Shown here in pieces: positions 1 through 12,900 of a stretch of 64,000 nucleotides of DNA; the stretch's first letter is position 1; every line of letters begins with the position of its first letter. The DNA lies in NCBI GenBank assembly GCA_009741485.1, contig CM019238.1:15411965-15475964 (forward strand). The letters run 5' to 3'. Source of the DNA: Malurus cyaneus samueli. Its lineage: Eukaryota; Chordata; Aves; Passeriformes; Maluridae. The notes under the pieces are model-generated. The model saw only the letters and a list, made by a program, of their open reading frames with translations. It was not told where the DNA came from and did no database searches. The translations under genes and the position numbers were made by a program.

Positions 1-1413
1 CAGAGATTCTGTAGTGCCTGTGCTCTAAGCTTTGCCTCTCCCTTTAGGGACATGCAAGGCTCCACTTTCCCTAAGTGCTTTATATTCAATTGTTTTTTCT
101 GGTTTTTTTGATTGTTTTTTTCTGTTTCTTTCAATTGTTTGTTCTGTTTCTTTCCTATGTTTTAAATTCTGTATTTGGTCTTAATTGACAACAGGTTAAG
201 GCCGTGGGAGGAGAGAGAAATGTAAAATCATGTTAAGAAAGGAGAATATAACTGAGGGAAAAATAAGCAGATATAATTTCTTGTTAATCCTGGCCAAGTG
301 GAGGTCCTTAGGAGAGGTAAAAACAATCAGAGTACAGAATTATATCCATGATATCGCTTCTAACAAATCAAATAGAGCAAGTGACCTGGGAGTCCAATTA
401 ACACATCCATGCAATTTATCCATCTGATATCTGATGAGTCTATTTAAGCACACAGAGAGTTTATCAACTTTTCAGTGTGTGGGAAATGAAAACTGAATAG
501 ATTTCTTTTTTTCAATAAAAATTTCCTTTTTTTCCTCCCTAATTTTAACTGATTATTCAATCACCATCCAAATTTTAGATTGTTTAAAGACAATGCAGCT
601 GATTAGCATTTCCCAGAAACTCTCTCATCCTCCCACACTACCTTTATTTTTCACCAGCCATCCATTATTTCTGTTGTCATCACTCACTGTGCTGGTTTTG
701 GCTGGAGTTCACTTTCCTCCCAGTAGCTGTGGTTTGGATTTGTGCTGGGAGCACAGCGATGTTTCCATTATCACTGGCAGTGACCCTCACACACCGAGTC
801 CATCCCTGCATCACATCCCTTCTTTTATTGCACAAAAAAACCCCACAGTTTGCACTCAGAGCACTTTGCAGCTTGAGCAACAGCCCAGAGAAATGGGAAG
901 AATCAGGATCCCCTCAAAAGGAGCCTCTCCATCCCCCTGGTGAAGGGATTTAGGTGCAGCAGCTCAGTCCATGAGACCAGACCAGATTTATCAGGGGATG
1001 CAAAAAAAAAACTCATTTGTCATTTCCTTCCCACTCCCACTGCTGCTCCAGCCCTCCTGCACTCATCCCAAGGTGCATTCCAGGCTGCTGGGTGCAAATG
1101 TTCTCCAACAAATGAACTCAACTCTGGTCTTGGCAGAAGATGCACAGGGTCAGCATCGCCAGAGCCACGAACCCAGCGAAAGGGAATTATCGATTTCCTG
1201 ACTGAATGTGCTTTTTGTTCCGGCACAGATTTGCACATTGCAGGTGTTATTTTGATGCTGTCTGTTCCCCAGGCTCCTCACCGAGTGTCCCTTTACATCT
1301 CAGCTCCCCTGGAAGGGATGATCCCGCTCAGCAGCTCGGGGTGGTGTAAGGCGTTATTTTCATTGCATGAATGCTGAATTTGTGTTTGGAGAGTCTGCAC
1401 AGGAAGAACGGGG
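1..1413. other. Unique noncoding DNA, no gene recognised
   Basis: AT-rich with T-rich stretches near 90-170. From about 860 to 1385 it becomes richer in G+C and holds scattered CpGs. Open frames of up to 145 codons cross this richer part on both strands, but they overlap one another, begin without a recognisable context and resemble no protein family I know. I read the segment as intergenic or intronic sequence. A partly conserved element around 1125-1385 is possible but I cannot show it. Confidence 0.55.
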
Positions 1414-1440
1414 ATAAAATAAAATAAAATAAAATAAAAA
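1414..1440. repeat. (AAAAT)n microsatellite
   Basis: About five uninterrupted copies of the pentamer ATAAA, ending in a short A run. It is a short simple repeat in otherwise unique DNA. No transposon sequence is visible next to it, so it need not be a retroposon tail. Confidence 0.9.
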
Positions 1441-2262
1441 TGCAGAGGAGTAGCCAGTGCATGCCAAAGTGCAGCTTCCCAGGCAGCTCCTGTCTTGCAG
1501 GGAACTGTCAGGCACACGAACAAGAAACCACAATTGTGTTCAAAGCTGATGCTAATATGGCTCAGTGGGAGACTGGTTTCAAATGTCACATTTTCAAGCC
1601 CTTCTCTAAACTCTCTTTCCCAGAGAATACTTCAAGGGAACTGGCAGACTAATGAATTCCTTAGGCCTGATTTTCAGAGCTATTAAGTGCACCTCTGATC
1701 ATGAGTGAAGTAGGAGATGCAGGCAGATATTCAGGATTATCCTATCCAGATAGACAGGTTTGTATAAATACTCTGTTTGAAATATTCCCAGCCAGGTGGG
1801 AAGGAAGTGAGGCAAATCAGCCTGAATTTGGATGAAGATGGCAGGATGACAACACAACTCTTTATCTACCTGAAGCAAGCTACTTCAAAATTATATTAAA
1901 AACAAAAAGAAAAAAGTCTGTTTTAGGTATGTAAAACCTATGCATCCAAAACATTGTACCAATAGATAATAGATAAAACAATGAGTTTTGGTTACAACAA
2001 AAAGACAAATTTTATAATTTGTATTGTGTATATATGCACAATTGCACATTTGCAGAGTTCTGATTTTTGGTGGAATATGAATTCACTCCTGGAATTCGAG
2101 AGAACCTGTCTCCTGCTGTACTAGAACAACCAGGAAATTTAGAATAATTTGATCTTTTCTGACACATCCATCCTGGTGGTGCCTGGAGAACATGTATACA
2201 AATTTCAGATATTTTTTGGCACACAAGAATACTCCTTATGGGCTCACCACCTGTTTATGGAT
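1441..2262. other. Unique noncoding DNA
   Basis: AT-rich sequence with no recognisable gene or repeat family. Short open frames on both strands (up to about 70 codons) look random. The right end runs into the interspersed repeat that starts near 2263, whose true left boundary could lie slightly further left. Confidence 0.55.
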
Positions 2263-2600
2263 GCCCAGCCAGTCCCTGAGCAGCAATTGGCCCTTCCTGG
2301 CCAAGTCTCCCCAGTTTCTGCTCTGGACAGAGCATTCCAGGTCTGGAATATCCCTTTGGCCAGGCTGGACCAGCTGCTCTGGTCAGGCTCCCTCTGGGCT
2401 CCTTCTCACAGGCAGAGTTTGGGAAACTGAAAACTACAACTACAAACTAAAACTAATCAGCAGGAAACTGTGACATCATTTTAATTTTCACTAAAACATC
2501 AGTGCCCTACCATTGCTATCCCCATCCTAAATCCAAAATGCAGCAGGGTAACAGGTACCAGGAAGAGAGTTAACCCTCTCCCAGATGAAGCCAGGATATT
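2263..2600 (+). mobile_element. Old avian interspersed repeat, LTR-like fragment
   Basis: This block matches, from memory, a repeat common in bird genomes. It has a segment about a slightly variable 'gaatatccctttggccag' word near 2347, then a pyrimidine-rich stretch, then 'aaaacatcagtg' near 2492, then 'catcctaaatccaaaa' near 2523, and ends with 'ccagatgaagccagga' near 2581. I associate these blocks with an avian endogenous-retrovirus LTR, probably of the ERVL group, but the family name is uncertain. The copy is diverged and appears truncated. Open frames across it are not genes. Confidence 0.55.
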
Positions 2601-5600
2601 TCACCATCCCTCACTATAATCTATCACATCCCTTTCTCTCACAGGCTGCTCCTCTTTCTCTCCTCTTGGCCATTTGGAGGCTGCAGCAGAGGGAAGATTT
2701 GTGCAAAGAAAACCTGGGAATGGAGGCCATGAATCAGGCTGAGATGGAAAAGGAGGGAGTTTTGTAGCTGAGGAGCAGCAACTCAGAGCCCCCGGCCCCA
2801 AATGCTCTGATTTTCCTTTAAGTGGAGTTTGATGAAACAGAAATGCTGCTCAGAGCTGTTCGTCACAGCTGGAGAGAACAATTAAACATGAGCCTCCTGG
2901 ATGTTTAGTCAACAGGGAGCTGTCTGTCTAACGTGGCTCGAGCTGAAAAATGTGAGATCTCAGAGCCCTGAATACATATCTGTTCAGAATGTGGGACATC
3001 TGAACCTGGAATCTGTCTGTCAGGACAACCTGACATTTCATGGAGACAGAGCCCATAAAAGTTCATTATTTAAATGAAGACCTGGAAGTGTAAAGACAAT
3101 AATTAATTTATTTGAAGGTCTAGAAGTTATCTAAATAGGAGAGTTGCAGGTGTTGTGTGTGTCCTACCCCTCCTCCATCCCCCCAGTGTCTTCTAAAGAA
3201 AAACAAGAGATAAAAATCAGGGAGACAATGACAATTACCCTCCTAATTAAAGAACAAGCAAAAGGCTAGGCTGCAAAGCAAGTTATTCCGAGTAGGATAT
3301 TCCCAGTTGCTCCTCAGTCTAAATAAGACTGTTTTCTCCTCAAATGTCACAGCATATTAAGTGGCAGGAGAGAATTATTTCAGCACACGACGAACAAAAC
3401 AACACAACCCCTAGGAACAAAGTCACAAAACTGTCCATGAAGTGAACTGCAGCTCGAATTCCAGATAATTAGGAGTCAAGGCTCCTCCAGTATGAATCCT
3501 GCTGCACAGGCAAACCCCCATGACATTTAATACCTTTCTCATTTGTTTCGATACACTCAAACTATTGGGAAATGAAGGTCAAAAAAAGTTTCCTGAGTAT
3601 CCTCAGCAGTGTCAGAAAAGTGGGCATCTCCAGAATTTGTCAGGCCAGGTGTGCAGGATGGAGTTTTCTGTCACAGGGGAGGGCAGGAAGGACAATCAGT
3701 GCTGCTGGTGCTGCCCATCCTCGTGTTCCTCTTTCCAGGGCACTTCCACCATCTGAAACCATTCCAGCACTGCAGCTGATGATCCTCACACATTTCATCT
3801 CCTTCCTCCTGTGCCTCAGGATGTTCATGGCAGACCTGAGCTCCTGACAGACTCTGCTGAGCTGTTCTGCCCCCGTCCCAGGGCTGCAAAATGCATTTTC
3901 CAACCCACCCAGCAGCTCTGCAAGGAGTGATGGCTTACAGGTCACCATTCCTGCACATTTTGAAACCATCTTTAACATTCTAATGTTTGATATTCACCTT
4001 ATTGCTGCACGGAACCTTATGAAAACTATTTGTTGTAATACTTAACTCCTGCATGAGGAAGAATTGAAATTGCCTTCAGGAGGAATGAACAGGCCACACA
4101 ACTCCTAAATGCCCGACTACAGCACTTCCTGTGTGTTTATTGATTTAAACCAAATGAACTACAACTCACTCAACATGCCAAGCTTTATTTATTTATTTAA
4201 TAGCAGACTTGTGCCACAATTATTTCCAAAATGTATTTTCAGACTTGCTAATCCCTTCATGAACATTTAATCATGACATGGCTAAGTCCTCAAGTAGTCC
4301 AAGCAACAGATAAAGTATACTTCTGATGACAGATTATGAATAAAAGTCCTCTGTGTAATGTACCAAAATAGACCACAAGCACATTTGTTTCTCTCGCTGA
4401 TCATTAATTCAGACTAAATTTAAATATGAATGCTAATTAAAATTTTGTAGGTCTTCACTGCTTTCTGACAGAAAAAACACAGAGCCAATGGCTGCACTGA
4501 GCTAATTTCACTGACAAATGCTTGGCATCACAGGCTGGTGAAACTTCAGATTTAGAGAAAAACCAACAGTATTTTGATCAGTTCTGAAATATGCCCAAAC
4601 ACTTAATTTTGCAAAGCATCTGTTACACACCGACTCTTCAAACACTGAGTATTGTGGTCCCTGTTGTTCTTGTGCTGAGAAAGTCCAATTTATAACATTC
4701 AAAATCCTGCATAGCATCCAGACAAATATAGAATGTACAGATGTGAAAATTCTTCTGCTGGAAGAAGTGTTTAGTTACCTTTTACTACACCTTTACTATT
4801 GTGTGGTAAAAGTGTGGGAATTATTGGAAATCCCATTATTTAGATACAAACAGGAAGTTTTGAAGTTAATTTATTTAATTTATCCTCATTTCACTGATCA
4901 GATCTACACTGCTCCCAGGCAGAAGAGGGAAGAAGCCAAAATTGTGATTTTTGACAGATTGACAAAAAAATTGTGATTTTTTTTTTTACCTTCAGCCCCA
5001 GCAAAGATGCAGAGGGCACTGGGGTGGACACAGCCCTTGCAGGGTGTCTGTCCCAAGGTGAGGTGGCACCAAATTCCAGGGCTGTACACAGAAATTCCAA
5101 GCAGGAGGCTCAGCTTTTCCTCCTAAACGAAGCCACAGCAACTTCTGGAGCTCCAAGGGCAGCACCAGCCCGTGTCTCACACTGCTTTAAATGTGCTTTG
5201 TGAAGATAACACAGGAAAATCTCCTGGGACTGTGTAGCCTCCTGTGTGATTATTATTCAGCAGCAAATGCCTGCCTGGATCCTCCTGTGCTCGATTCTAA
5301 ATCAGTACAAGTATCTGCTATCTGACACCTCCTGAAAACTGACTGCGTCTGGGGGGACAGTCTGTGCTGTAAATTATTTATTTGGACTCTCACTGCTTGC
5401 TTTTCTATGCTCAGAAAGAGCTGGAATGGCCAGACCCTCGTGGCTTGTTGCTTGACTGGATTTAAGATTAGTTCAGTCTCTTGGCTTTATATCTATTATC
5501 TTTTTCTGTACTCAAAAGGTACTTCCAAGGGAAAAAAAAGTGCTTAAATAAATTTTAAGGGAAGTATTTCCTTTATGTATTACTAACACCTCAGTAAAAT

Positions 5601-5984
5601 TATGAGGTTTTATGCCAATGTTTTGCCTTACTCACAAGAGAAAACAAGTTTTAAAATATTCAGAAATTAATTACTTTTTTCCTTTTCTGCTTATATTGAT
5701 TAGATCCCGTAGTATCATGATCTGTCATGAACCAACTTAAAAGCAAACAAAACAGTTCTGATCTTATTAAACTTACAAACAATTGTACACGTCCTCTATT
5801 ATAAAAACTCTTTTCATTTTTTGTTTTGGGTTCTGGACTTTGGTAGGTTTTCGGCACTTTGTTTTTTTGATACCATTGAATCTCCATCAGGCAGAAAAAA
5901 AATCTCAAACAACTGCCTCTCCCAACAGGCATTGTGATAAGTTAGCCCAGCAGTCCATAAACATGTTTCATATTAATAAAACAA
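2601..5984. other. Unique noncoding DNA, no gene recognised
   Basis: Unique sequence with alternating AT-rich and moderately GC stretches. Open frames near 3520-3980 (up to 112 codons, both strands) overlap heavily and carry no recognisable domain. Around 4260-4460 there is a run with several TAAT/ATTA words that could be a conserved regulatory block. The rest shows nothing I can name. Confidence 0.55.
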
Positions 5985-6130
5985 ATTCCTGTTTGCAGCC
6001 AAACGTGGCGGCGCATATTGCTGTGAGACGGCCTTTACCGAGGCAAAAATAAATCACAAAAACCCTTAACAGGATAACAGCACCACCAGTGTGGGCAGGA
6101 ATCAGCATCTGAAACCCACAGATTAAAGGA
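5985..6130. promoter_or_regulatory. Candidate conserved noncoding element with CpGs
   Basis: Within CpG-poor flanks, 6004-6042 holds five CpGs, including the GGCGGCGC core. It sits after a 'ctgtttgcag' word that resembles a splice acceptor and before AT-rich sequence. The open frame through it closes at 6052 after only about 18 codons past that acceptor-like word, with no donor, so I favour a regulatory block over an exon. Conservation is inferred from texture alone. Confidence 0.25.
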
Positions 6131-9100
6131 GGCAGCGCATTTAATACCAAACAATGGGATGTAGTGCCAACGTGGGACGGGAAGATTACAAATTTCTTCA
6201 ATTAGTCACAGAGCCAAAGCATGAATGCAAACGTCACTGTCAGCACCTCGGAAAATAGGTCAAAATAAAGCACATCAGGGCTGCTCAAACAAATGATGCT
6301 CATGTGAGGATAATGTTTGGGTTTGTGTGGTTTTTTTTTTTTTTTTTTTTTTATTAGTGTAATCTGGCTGTATTTATCAAATATTTTCACAATTTCAGGG
6401 TTAGGCTGTGATAAGCCAAATATTTCCAGGACATCTAAAAGGCTATTCCCATTTGTCTTTATGTTAGGGACTGGGGAAAAAATAAGCTGTAATATCTCAG
6501 AAGCCAATAGACCCTTCAGGAGAGTAATATTTTCATTTAATTGTTAAACTCTGATTAGAAATTAAAAGAAAAAGAAAAAAAATCTCACAATCTGAGCATC
6601 ATCTTATACAAGAAAACACTCTCTTTGTCCAGTATGATCCATTTTTTCATGTCCTTTGGGATTCTCCTGTGGTCATTATCAAGCAATGGCCAAATATAGG
6701 AAGTTCCAAGAGTAAATTTGTTTGATTTATGGACACCCTAATTGGGACCAGCTTTTTGTGCCATCTGATTGATCTCCATCGCTGCTCATTTCACTCTTGG
6801 GGATCACAAATTCCCTCTCCTTTAAGGCTCATGAACAAGCACAATTTTGTGAATCAAAAATTGTCCAACATCCTCACCAAAACTGCTCACTTGCATCAAC
6901 CAAGAGAAAAAAAAAAAAAATCAAAATTCACACCAAAGGCTGAAGTACCATCCCATGAAAACAAACCCAGGGAGTTCCTGAAAATGAAAACAACTTCCAA
7001 TTTGTCCTGCTCTTACCCTGCAGAGCTCAGGACCGATATTCCAAATGCAAAGTGCGTGCAAGGGAGTGATTCTGACAGCAAACACCCCTGGAAGGGAACC
7101 TTCAGCCCACACCATCCATTCTCTGCTGAGAACTAAACCATCAGTAATTTTTAGAAAGGCTCAGGCAGCAGCAGTTGGGCCCCAGCTGGTGCTTTTGGTG
7201 ACAATGGATTGTTTGAAACCTTTTTTGCCTTTGAAACCTGCCTGCTCGCTCAGGGGCAGCTCTGGCTCTCCTGAAATGCAGAATTCTGCAATTTGTCACC
7301 CTCACTCTGCTCAGCAGTTGCTGCTAATGAAAATGATAACCAAGAGACCTATGGTAAGTTACAACGAGGGGCCAGGATAACAGTAAAAATTTCAATATTC
7401 AAGCTGTGTAAGATCGTTTTGACTCAATTCATTTGCAGATCATTTTAGAATTAAAAAAAAATAGATAAATAAAAAGCCTGCTGCTTAAAATTCATTGTGA
7501 ACCCAAAGTTTCCGCCATGATCTTATGACACAGCTATGGAACGGGAGAGCTCACTTTTAATGATTTTAAATTTTACCTCAATACTACTCACATTTGTTCT
7601 GGACCGTGTTTGTACTTATCCTTCAAAACATCGTGTTTTTAAAAACCTTATTTCATATGTTTTCATTTAAATCAAGCCAAACTAATAAAGGAAACATTAC
7701 ACACAGATCTTTAGAAAGTAAGTTTCTTTCAGCCCAAAACACTGCATTTTGATGCAAGCCATTTTTGTCTACCTCATAATCAATCCTAATTTATATAAAA
7801 CTTTTCCTTCTTCAGTTTAACAAATCATTTTGCACCCATAACCTTCAGTTGTATTTTGGAAAATGAGATAAATAATATCTCTATATTTGCTTTGAAAGGA
7901 ACTTTTCTTACCCTCGAAATGTAACATCAGCTGGACACATAAACTTTGTAAACCCATCAATTTTGTGCTTTTTCTCATTTACGCATTTGCATTATGTATT
8001 TCCATCTTCAAGTTGCTGGTACTTGAATTTGATATGGGATTAGCAATTTCCTGGGTCAAATCTCCTTGGATTTGGGAGATATTTAGAATTTTATGTGATA
8101 TATTTTCCAAGTCCCCTGACTGCAGCAAAGCCCCTGAGCAATGGCTCTGTATTACAGGTGTTGGGATTTTTCTCTGTCAGACCAACCAGCAAGTTTTTCT
8201 GGTTTTTAAAATCACCAGCAGAACTGAAAATTGGAATTTTTCCTATTTAGTCTTTCTCTATGTAGCACTGTTTTCCCCAAATACCTCCCAGACAGCCTGA
8301 TAATTAGCATACATCAAATGCATTGCTGGCTATTACCGAAAATAGGGCTCCTTTCAACTTGCTGAAGGCAACAGTTGCTGACAGAAATTAAGTAGCTGTT
8401 TTAATCTTTCTGATATCTTCCATATTTCAAGAGCTCCACCCCAGTGGAGTTTTTAGTTGCCCTTTTCCAATCTTGCCCCCACCCACCCTGATTATTATTT
8501 ATGCCTGATTATAGGAGATGCTCCATACTCAGTGCTGATCTAAAGCCCTTAAAAGAAATTCTCCTAATTTAGTCTTTTTCTTTTTTTCTTTTCCCTGACT
8601 AATTTGAGATATCATGACATGATTTAGGAATGTCTGGGAAGAAAAAACTGTTTATTGATGCCATCCCTAATAACACTCTGAAGTGCTGCTTTTTTTGCCT
8701 GTGGTTCTTGCAGTTCTTCAGCTGAGAAAAATTTCTTTTTTCTAAAGTATTAGACAGCCTCAGAACTGCAAGTACAGAATAAAAGGCAGACAGTGCTCTC
8801 AATTCCCAGCACCTTGCCCTGGAATGCTGCAGTTACAGGACTCACAACATCACTCACTGTGGGCTCCAGGAAGAAAATGGAAGTGACTTGAGGTAGATCA
8901 GAATTAGTGATTCTCCAAAGAATTTCCTCTACCCTCTCCTTTGAGAAAAGGTTTATTTTAGTAAAGGCTGGAGCTCACTTGAGAGAATAAGAGCAGCTTT
9001 TTCCTCTGAAGGGACTCAGCAGTGATTCCAGTCCATCCTGACTGCTATGAATCGCTCCTCAGCATCGATTCACTGCTGCTGACCATTTTATAGAGTGGGC

Positions 9101-9230
9101 AGCTCTAATGCTGTGAGCACAAGTGTTCCTAAGTGAAGATTAATATTGACAGGTATTTCTGCCCTCATCAGACAACCAGGGGAGCACAGTTTGTTGTAGA
9201 TACCCAAATTTGCCTCTCCTGGTATCTCCT
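6131..9230. other. Unique noncoding DNA with a poly(T) run
   Basis: AT-rich unique DNA. A run of 22 T lies at 6331-6352. No retroposon body is recognisable beside it. Open frames such as those at 6729-7136 (135 codons) and 7965-8300 (111 codons) have no recognisable domain, and the first includes a lysine run from an A-rich stretch. No exon, RNA gene or transposon is supported. Confidence 0.55.
6331..6352. repeat. Poly(T) homopolymer, 22 bp
   Basis: Twenty-two consecutive T, the longest homopolymer noticed in the window. It could be the reverse complement of a retroposon poly(A) tail, but no element body or target duplication is recognisable on either side. Confidence 0.9.
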
Positions 9231-9231
9231 G

Positions 9232-9330
9232 GTGGCCGCCGCGTTCCCGAAGAAGCGCATTTGTTCTTTCGTCGAAACGCTGCCATCAGAAAGCGTCGTT
9301 TGTTCCCATCCATAATTCAGAGTTTCCTTC
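9232..9330. promoter_or_regulatory. Dense CpG cluster, candidate regulatory element
   Basis: Ten CpG dinucleotides fall within 62 bp (9237-9298), in DNA that otherwise averages far fewer. Two overlapping plus-strand frames cross it (60 and 75 codons), one rich in arginine, but neither looks like a known protein. The cluster is too short for an ordinary CpG island. It may be a conserved element that escaped CpG decay, or part of a small unrecognised exon. Confidence 0.25.
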
Positions 9331-9814
9331 AGAGCAGGCAGGAGCTGAGTGCTGGCAGAGATTGTACTCTGATAGCCTGCAGCACCTGCAGCGATGCATT
9401 ATTGATGCTCAGGAGGGGCACTGGCGCTTTCCTGTGAGCAGCTGCTCTCCTCTGGATCGGACAGGATCCCTGGATTTCCCTTTTCTGACACTTTCCCAAG
9501 ATGGGCACTTGGAAAGAGCGACCTCTGGACAAATCCGAGTTGGAGCATCTTGAGGAAGCCTTCACTGTTTTTTACTAACAGTGTTTTATAATTTTTTTAA
9601 AGTATATTTTTCCCCACCACCCATCTTTTCCTTCACTCTTCAGGGGAAGGGAGCCAATTTAGAGGGGTCAGGAAGGGTGGCAGAGCTGTGTCCTCCACTG
9701 GTGACCTCAGGGCCTGGCAAAACTCCAAAATTCCATGATGAGTCAGTGGTAAATCTTCTATAAACCCTCTCCAGCCTCTCTGAGATCACCTCAGTTTGTC
9801 ACAGCCTGGTGCCA
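9331..9814. other. Unique noncoding DNA
   Basis: Moderately GC-rich sequence between the CpG cluster and the CR1 remnant. Open frames on both strands overlap and show no recognisable domain. Part of 9650-9814 may be a more diverged portion of the CR1 copy that follows, but I could not match it. Confidence 0.5.
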
Positions 9815-9935
9815 AAAATGCCAGGATTGTGGGTTCTGTCCTTGTAAGGCCCATTCAGTGAAGAGCTGGACCTGAAGATCCTTCTGGATCCCTTCCAGCT
9901 CAGGATATTCTGTGATTCTGACTCTGATTCTCTGA
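9815..9935 (+). mobile_element. CR1 LINE 3'-end remnant, plus strand
   Basis: The sequence around 9863-9905 carries the typical CR1 3' UTR wording 'gctggacctgaagatcctt', then 'cccttccagctcagg', followed directly by a short tail of GATTCT-type repeats at 9905-9933. This order, with the GATTCTGT-like tail on the right, shows that the LINE is in sense orientation. Only the extreme 3' end is present, as usual for 5'-truncated CR1 copies. CR1 is the dominant retroposon of birds. No coding part remains. Confidence 0.75.
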
Positions 9936-12900
9936 GGTCTGCCCCAGTGTCCCCCATTTTTGACGTGATCAGTCAAATAAGCCTTCCATTTTGGGACAAA
10001 AAGGAATTTTCCTTCTGGCCAAATTAGGATAAAGCAGGGTTTTCCTCACCAGATAAAGCTCAGTTCTCAGCTGATTGAGAACCCCCTGCCCTGCTCCAAA
10101 ACACTTCAGGTTCCTGACAAAAGATGAAGTGCAGGCTTGGATCTCATCAAAGCTTCATCCACAGGAATTTTGCTGGCAACCTTCAGTCCTTTCGATTATA
10201 TCACTCCTGACATCAACATCACAACAGAAAAAGGAAATGGAGAGGGATGAATCTACAATCTGTAATTTATTGCTGCAATCTTCAGATCCCAAGTGAGTTA
10301 ATTTTAAAAAGCTGCCAGGTAATTATTTTGTGCTTTGGGTTTTTTCTTTTTTCTTGACTGGAACAATGAATCATTAAATAAGTGAGAGCTTGAAGACACC
10401 ATGCTGAGGAGAACTGTCTAGCATCAGTAAGCAGAGAAAAATCTGATTCTGAGAGCAGCCTCATCAGTTACTACATAATTTAAATGGAAGTTGGATAATC
10501 CTAAAGGCTTTTAGAATCTCATCTAAACAGTGCTATTACTCATTCTCAAAACATTTTATTGCAAGAAGACCGCTTTTTATGCTCTCAGATAAATTTAACA
10601 GAATCCCTGTAATTTTATTTTTATGTAAATATGTACACCCCATATATAATAAATGGTTCGCTGCTGAGCATTTAAAGCACAGGCTTCTACAGCTCTTTTC
10701 ACATTGAATATGAGCCCTCAAATTAAACCTGGACCAGTGGACTGCTTTTAATTTGGGCAGAACCACTGTCACTCTCCTGCTTCCTAATCAATCAGTAATT
10801 ACCATTTACAAAATTCATCCTGCTTGACCTGTCAGCTTTCTGATTAAGGTCCATCCTATGATTTGACAAGAAATCGAATTCTAAAATACTCTTCCAAGCT
10901 TTCCATTTTTACAGACAGGGACGAAGTCTCGACCATATGAACCCAAATACACTGAAAAAGGATTTCTGCTTAATTTCCAATGTGTACCACAAAAAAGTTT
11001 GCAATGATGGCACAGAATTACGGGGCCTTAAGGAATCCGTGGCACAGAGATAATGAGCTGATTTTGGGCTAAAAAAAAACTGCTGAAGGTAACCCAGGAA
11101 GAGACTGATCTAAATAAAGGTGAAGAGTTGCCCACCAGTTCCTGCCACCTCAGGAAATTCTCAATTGGCCATCGAATCCTTTCAGTTCCTGCCAGGCAAA
11201 CCCAGTGCCAGCAATTTGGGCAATGGCCACAAACAGAATCCCTTCCAGACCCAGGCTTGCACAAAATAAAAACAGTTTTGTAAAATTTCTCCATTTGTAG
11301 TTTCTAAACCCGTTCTTGTTTAGAAATATCCACAGAACTGCCATCACATTTATTATGATGTATGAATTCCCTGCTTATTTCCATAAAACTGCTCATTATT
11401 TTCCATTAATGAATGAAACCAGAAACAAATTTAAAACACAGAGTTCACTTGTCTCCCAAAAGTTGGCAGTACAAAATGAAGCAACCTCTCTATGTACATT
11501 AATCATTCATCTCAGGGCATTATGCCACATGATCAGAAAATATTAATAATATTCAAAGGTGATTTAAGTACAGCAAGTGTATCTTCATCCACAGGAAAAT
11601 AATTATGAAGAAAGATTAAGCAGTCAAATTATCTTTCCCCCCCCTGAATTATTCCCCCTCTAACCTCTGTCTTATTTTTTTTTTTTTAATACAGTTAGGA
11701 TTGTATGTGTGGTGCAATTTTTATGTGGTGTTTCAATGTATTTAGAGTATCAGTTTTCATTTATTTGCTTTTATGGAGTTATTTCACCAGCTGTTTTCTT
11801 TCCATTTTCTAGTCAAACAGCAGCTTTTGCAAGACTCAGTATTCTAACTGGAAAAAAAATCAGTATAATATATAACTCAGGCAGACAGAATGAGAATATG
11901 GGGATTTACACCACAAGAGAAAGGAATATTTTTAACTGACCCTGGAATAAAGACAAGAGAAAAGAAAGAGCATTCCAGCCCTGAACTGCAACTCTGTGAT
12001 GTTCTACAAGATCCTGAAAAGCTTTTAGATTTCACATAATTTCCTGGAAACACCAACTTCATAAATACATCTTCAGGAAAAGTCTTAGGAATAAAACAAG
12101 AGTAGAGACAAAGGTTTCCAAAATTCACAGGCATTCTTAAATTCAGAGGCATTAACAATGCTCCATGGACCTCCAGGTAACCCCAAAATTCAGCAAATCC
12201 TGCTGGGATCGTCCTCCCTGGGTGCAGCCACCCCGAGGTCATTCTGCTCTCCCAAAGAACCACAGGGAAGGAAGAATTGTTTGGAATAATGGCCCAGGAA
12301 CAGGGATGTGAGCACACCTCCCCAGAGATGGGAACCTTGTTCTGCCCCCAAGACTTTTGTTCTTTGATCTGCACCTACACGGGTGAGGGGACTTTGATGT
12401 CAACAAGACAGTTCTGAGAGGGCTGGGCTGATTTAAATGGGGAGAATTTAAATAGGGAAGGATGGAGTCAGTGCTGACCCCATGACTGCTCTGGGCAGGG
12501 TCAGTCCCTCAACACCCTGTAAAACAGCTGCTGCTGAAGAAATAAAAAGGGTATTGAAAAAGAGAGTGGGAAAAGGAAAGGATGAGGAATCGATGGATTT
12601 GGGTGAAGATATTTCTCAATTCTGCCAGCTGGAACAAAGGGGGAATGGTCAGAAGCTCCATTCCCAGAGGATTCCCAAATTCCAACAGCAGCCCCAGCAC
12701 TGCCCAGGGGCTCCACACCTCACACTGGAGAAGCTTTGAGAGCACAGAGGAGTCACAACTTCACTTGCAGGGACTCACAGCAGCCGAGAATTCACCCCCA
12801 TTTCAGGAGACCTTCCATGAATCACTCCTAATACAGTGCAGATGCAGCAGATGTATCTCTGCAGGATCTCAGAGCAGACTTTGGGTATAGAGAATTAGTT

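Noticed and set aside
940..1377. 145-codon plus-strand frame in a GC-richer patch
   Set aside because: Overlaps other frames on both strands, has no recognisable family and no clear splice or start context.
7300..7360. Possible small exon before GTAAGT at 7351
   Set aside because: Weak acceptor, very short frame and no family resemblance.
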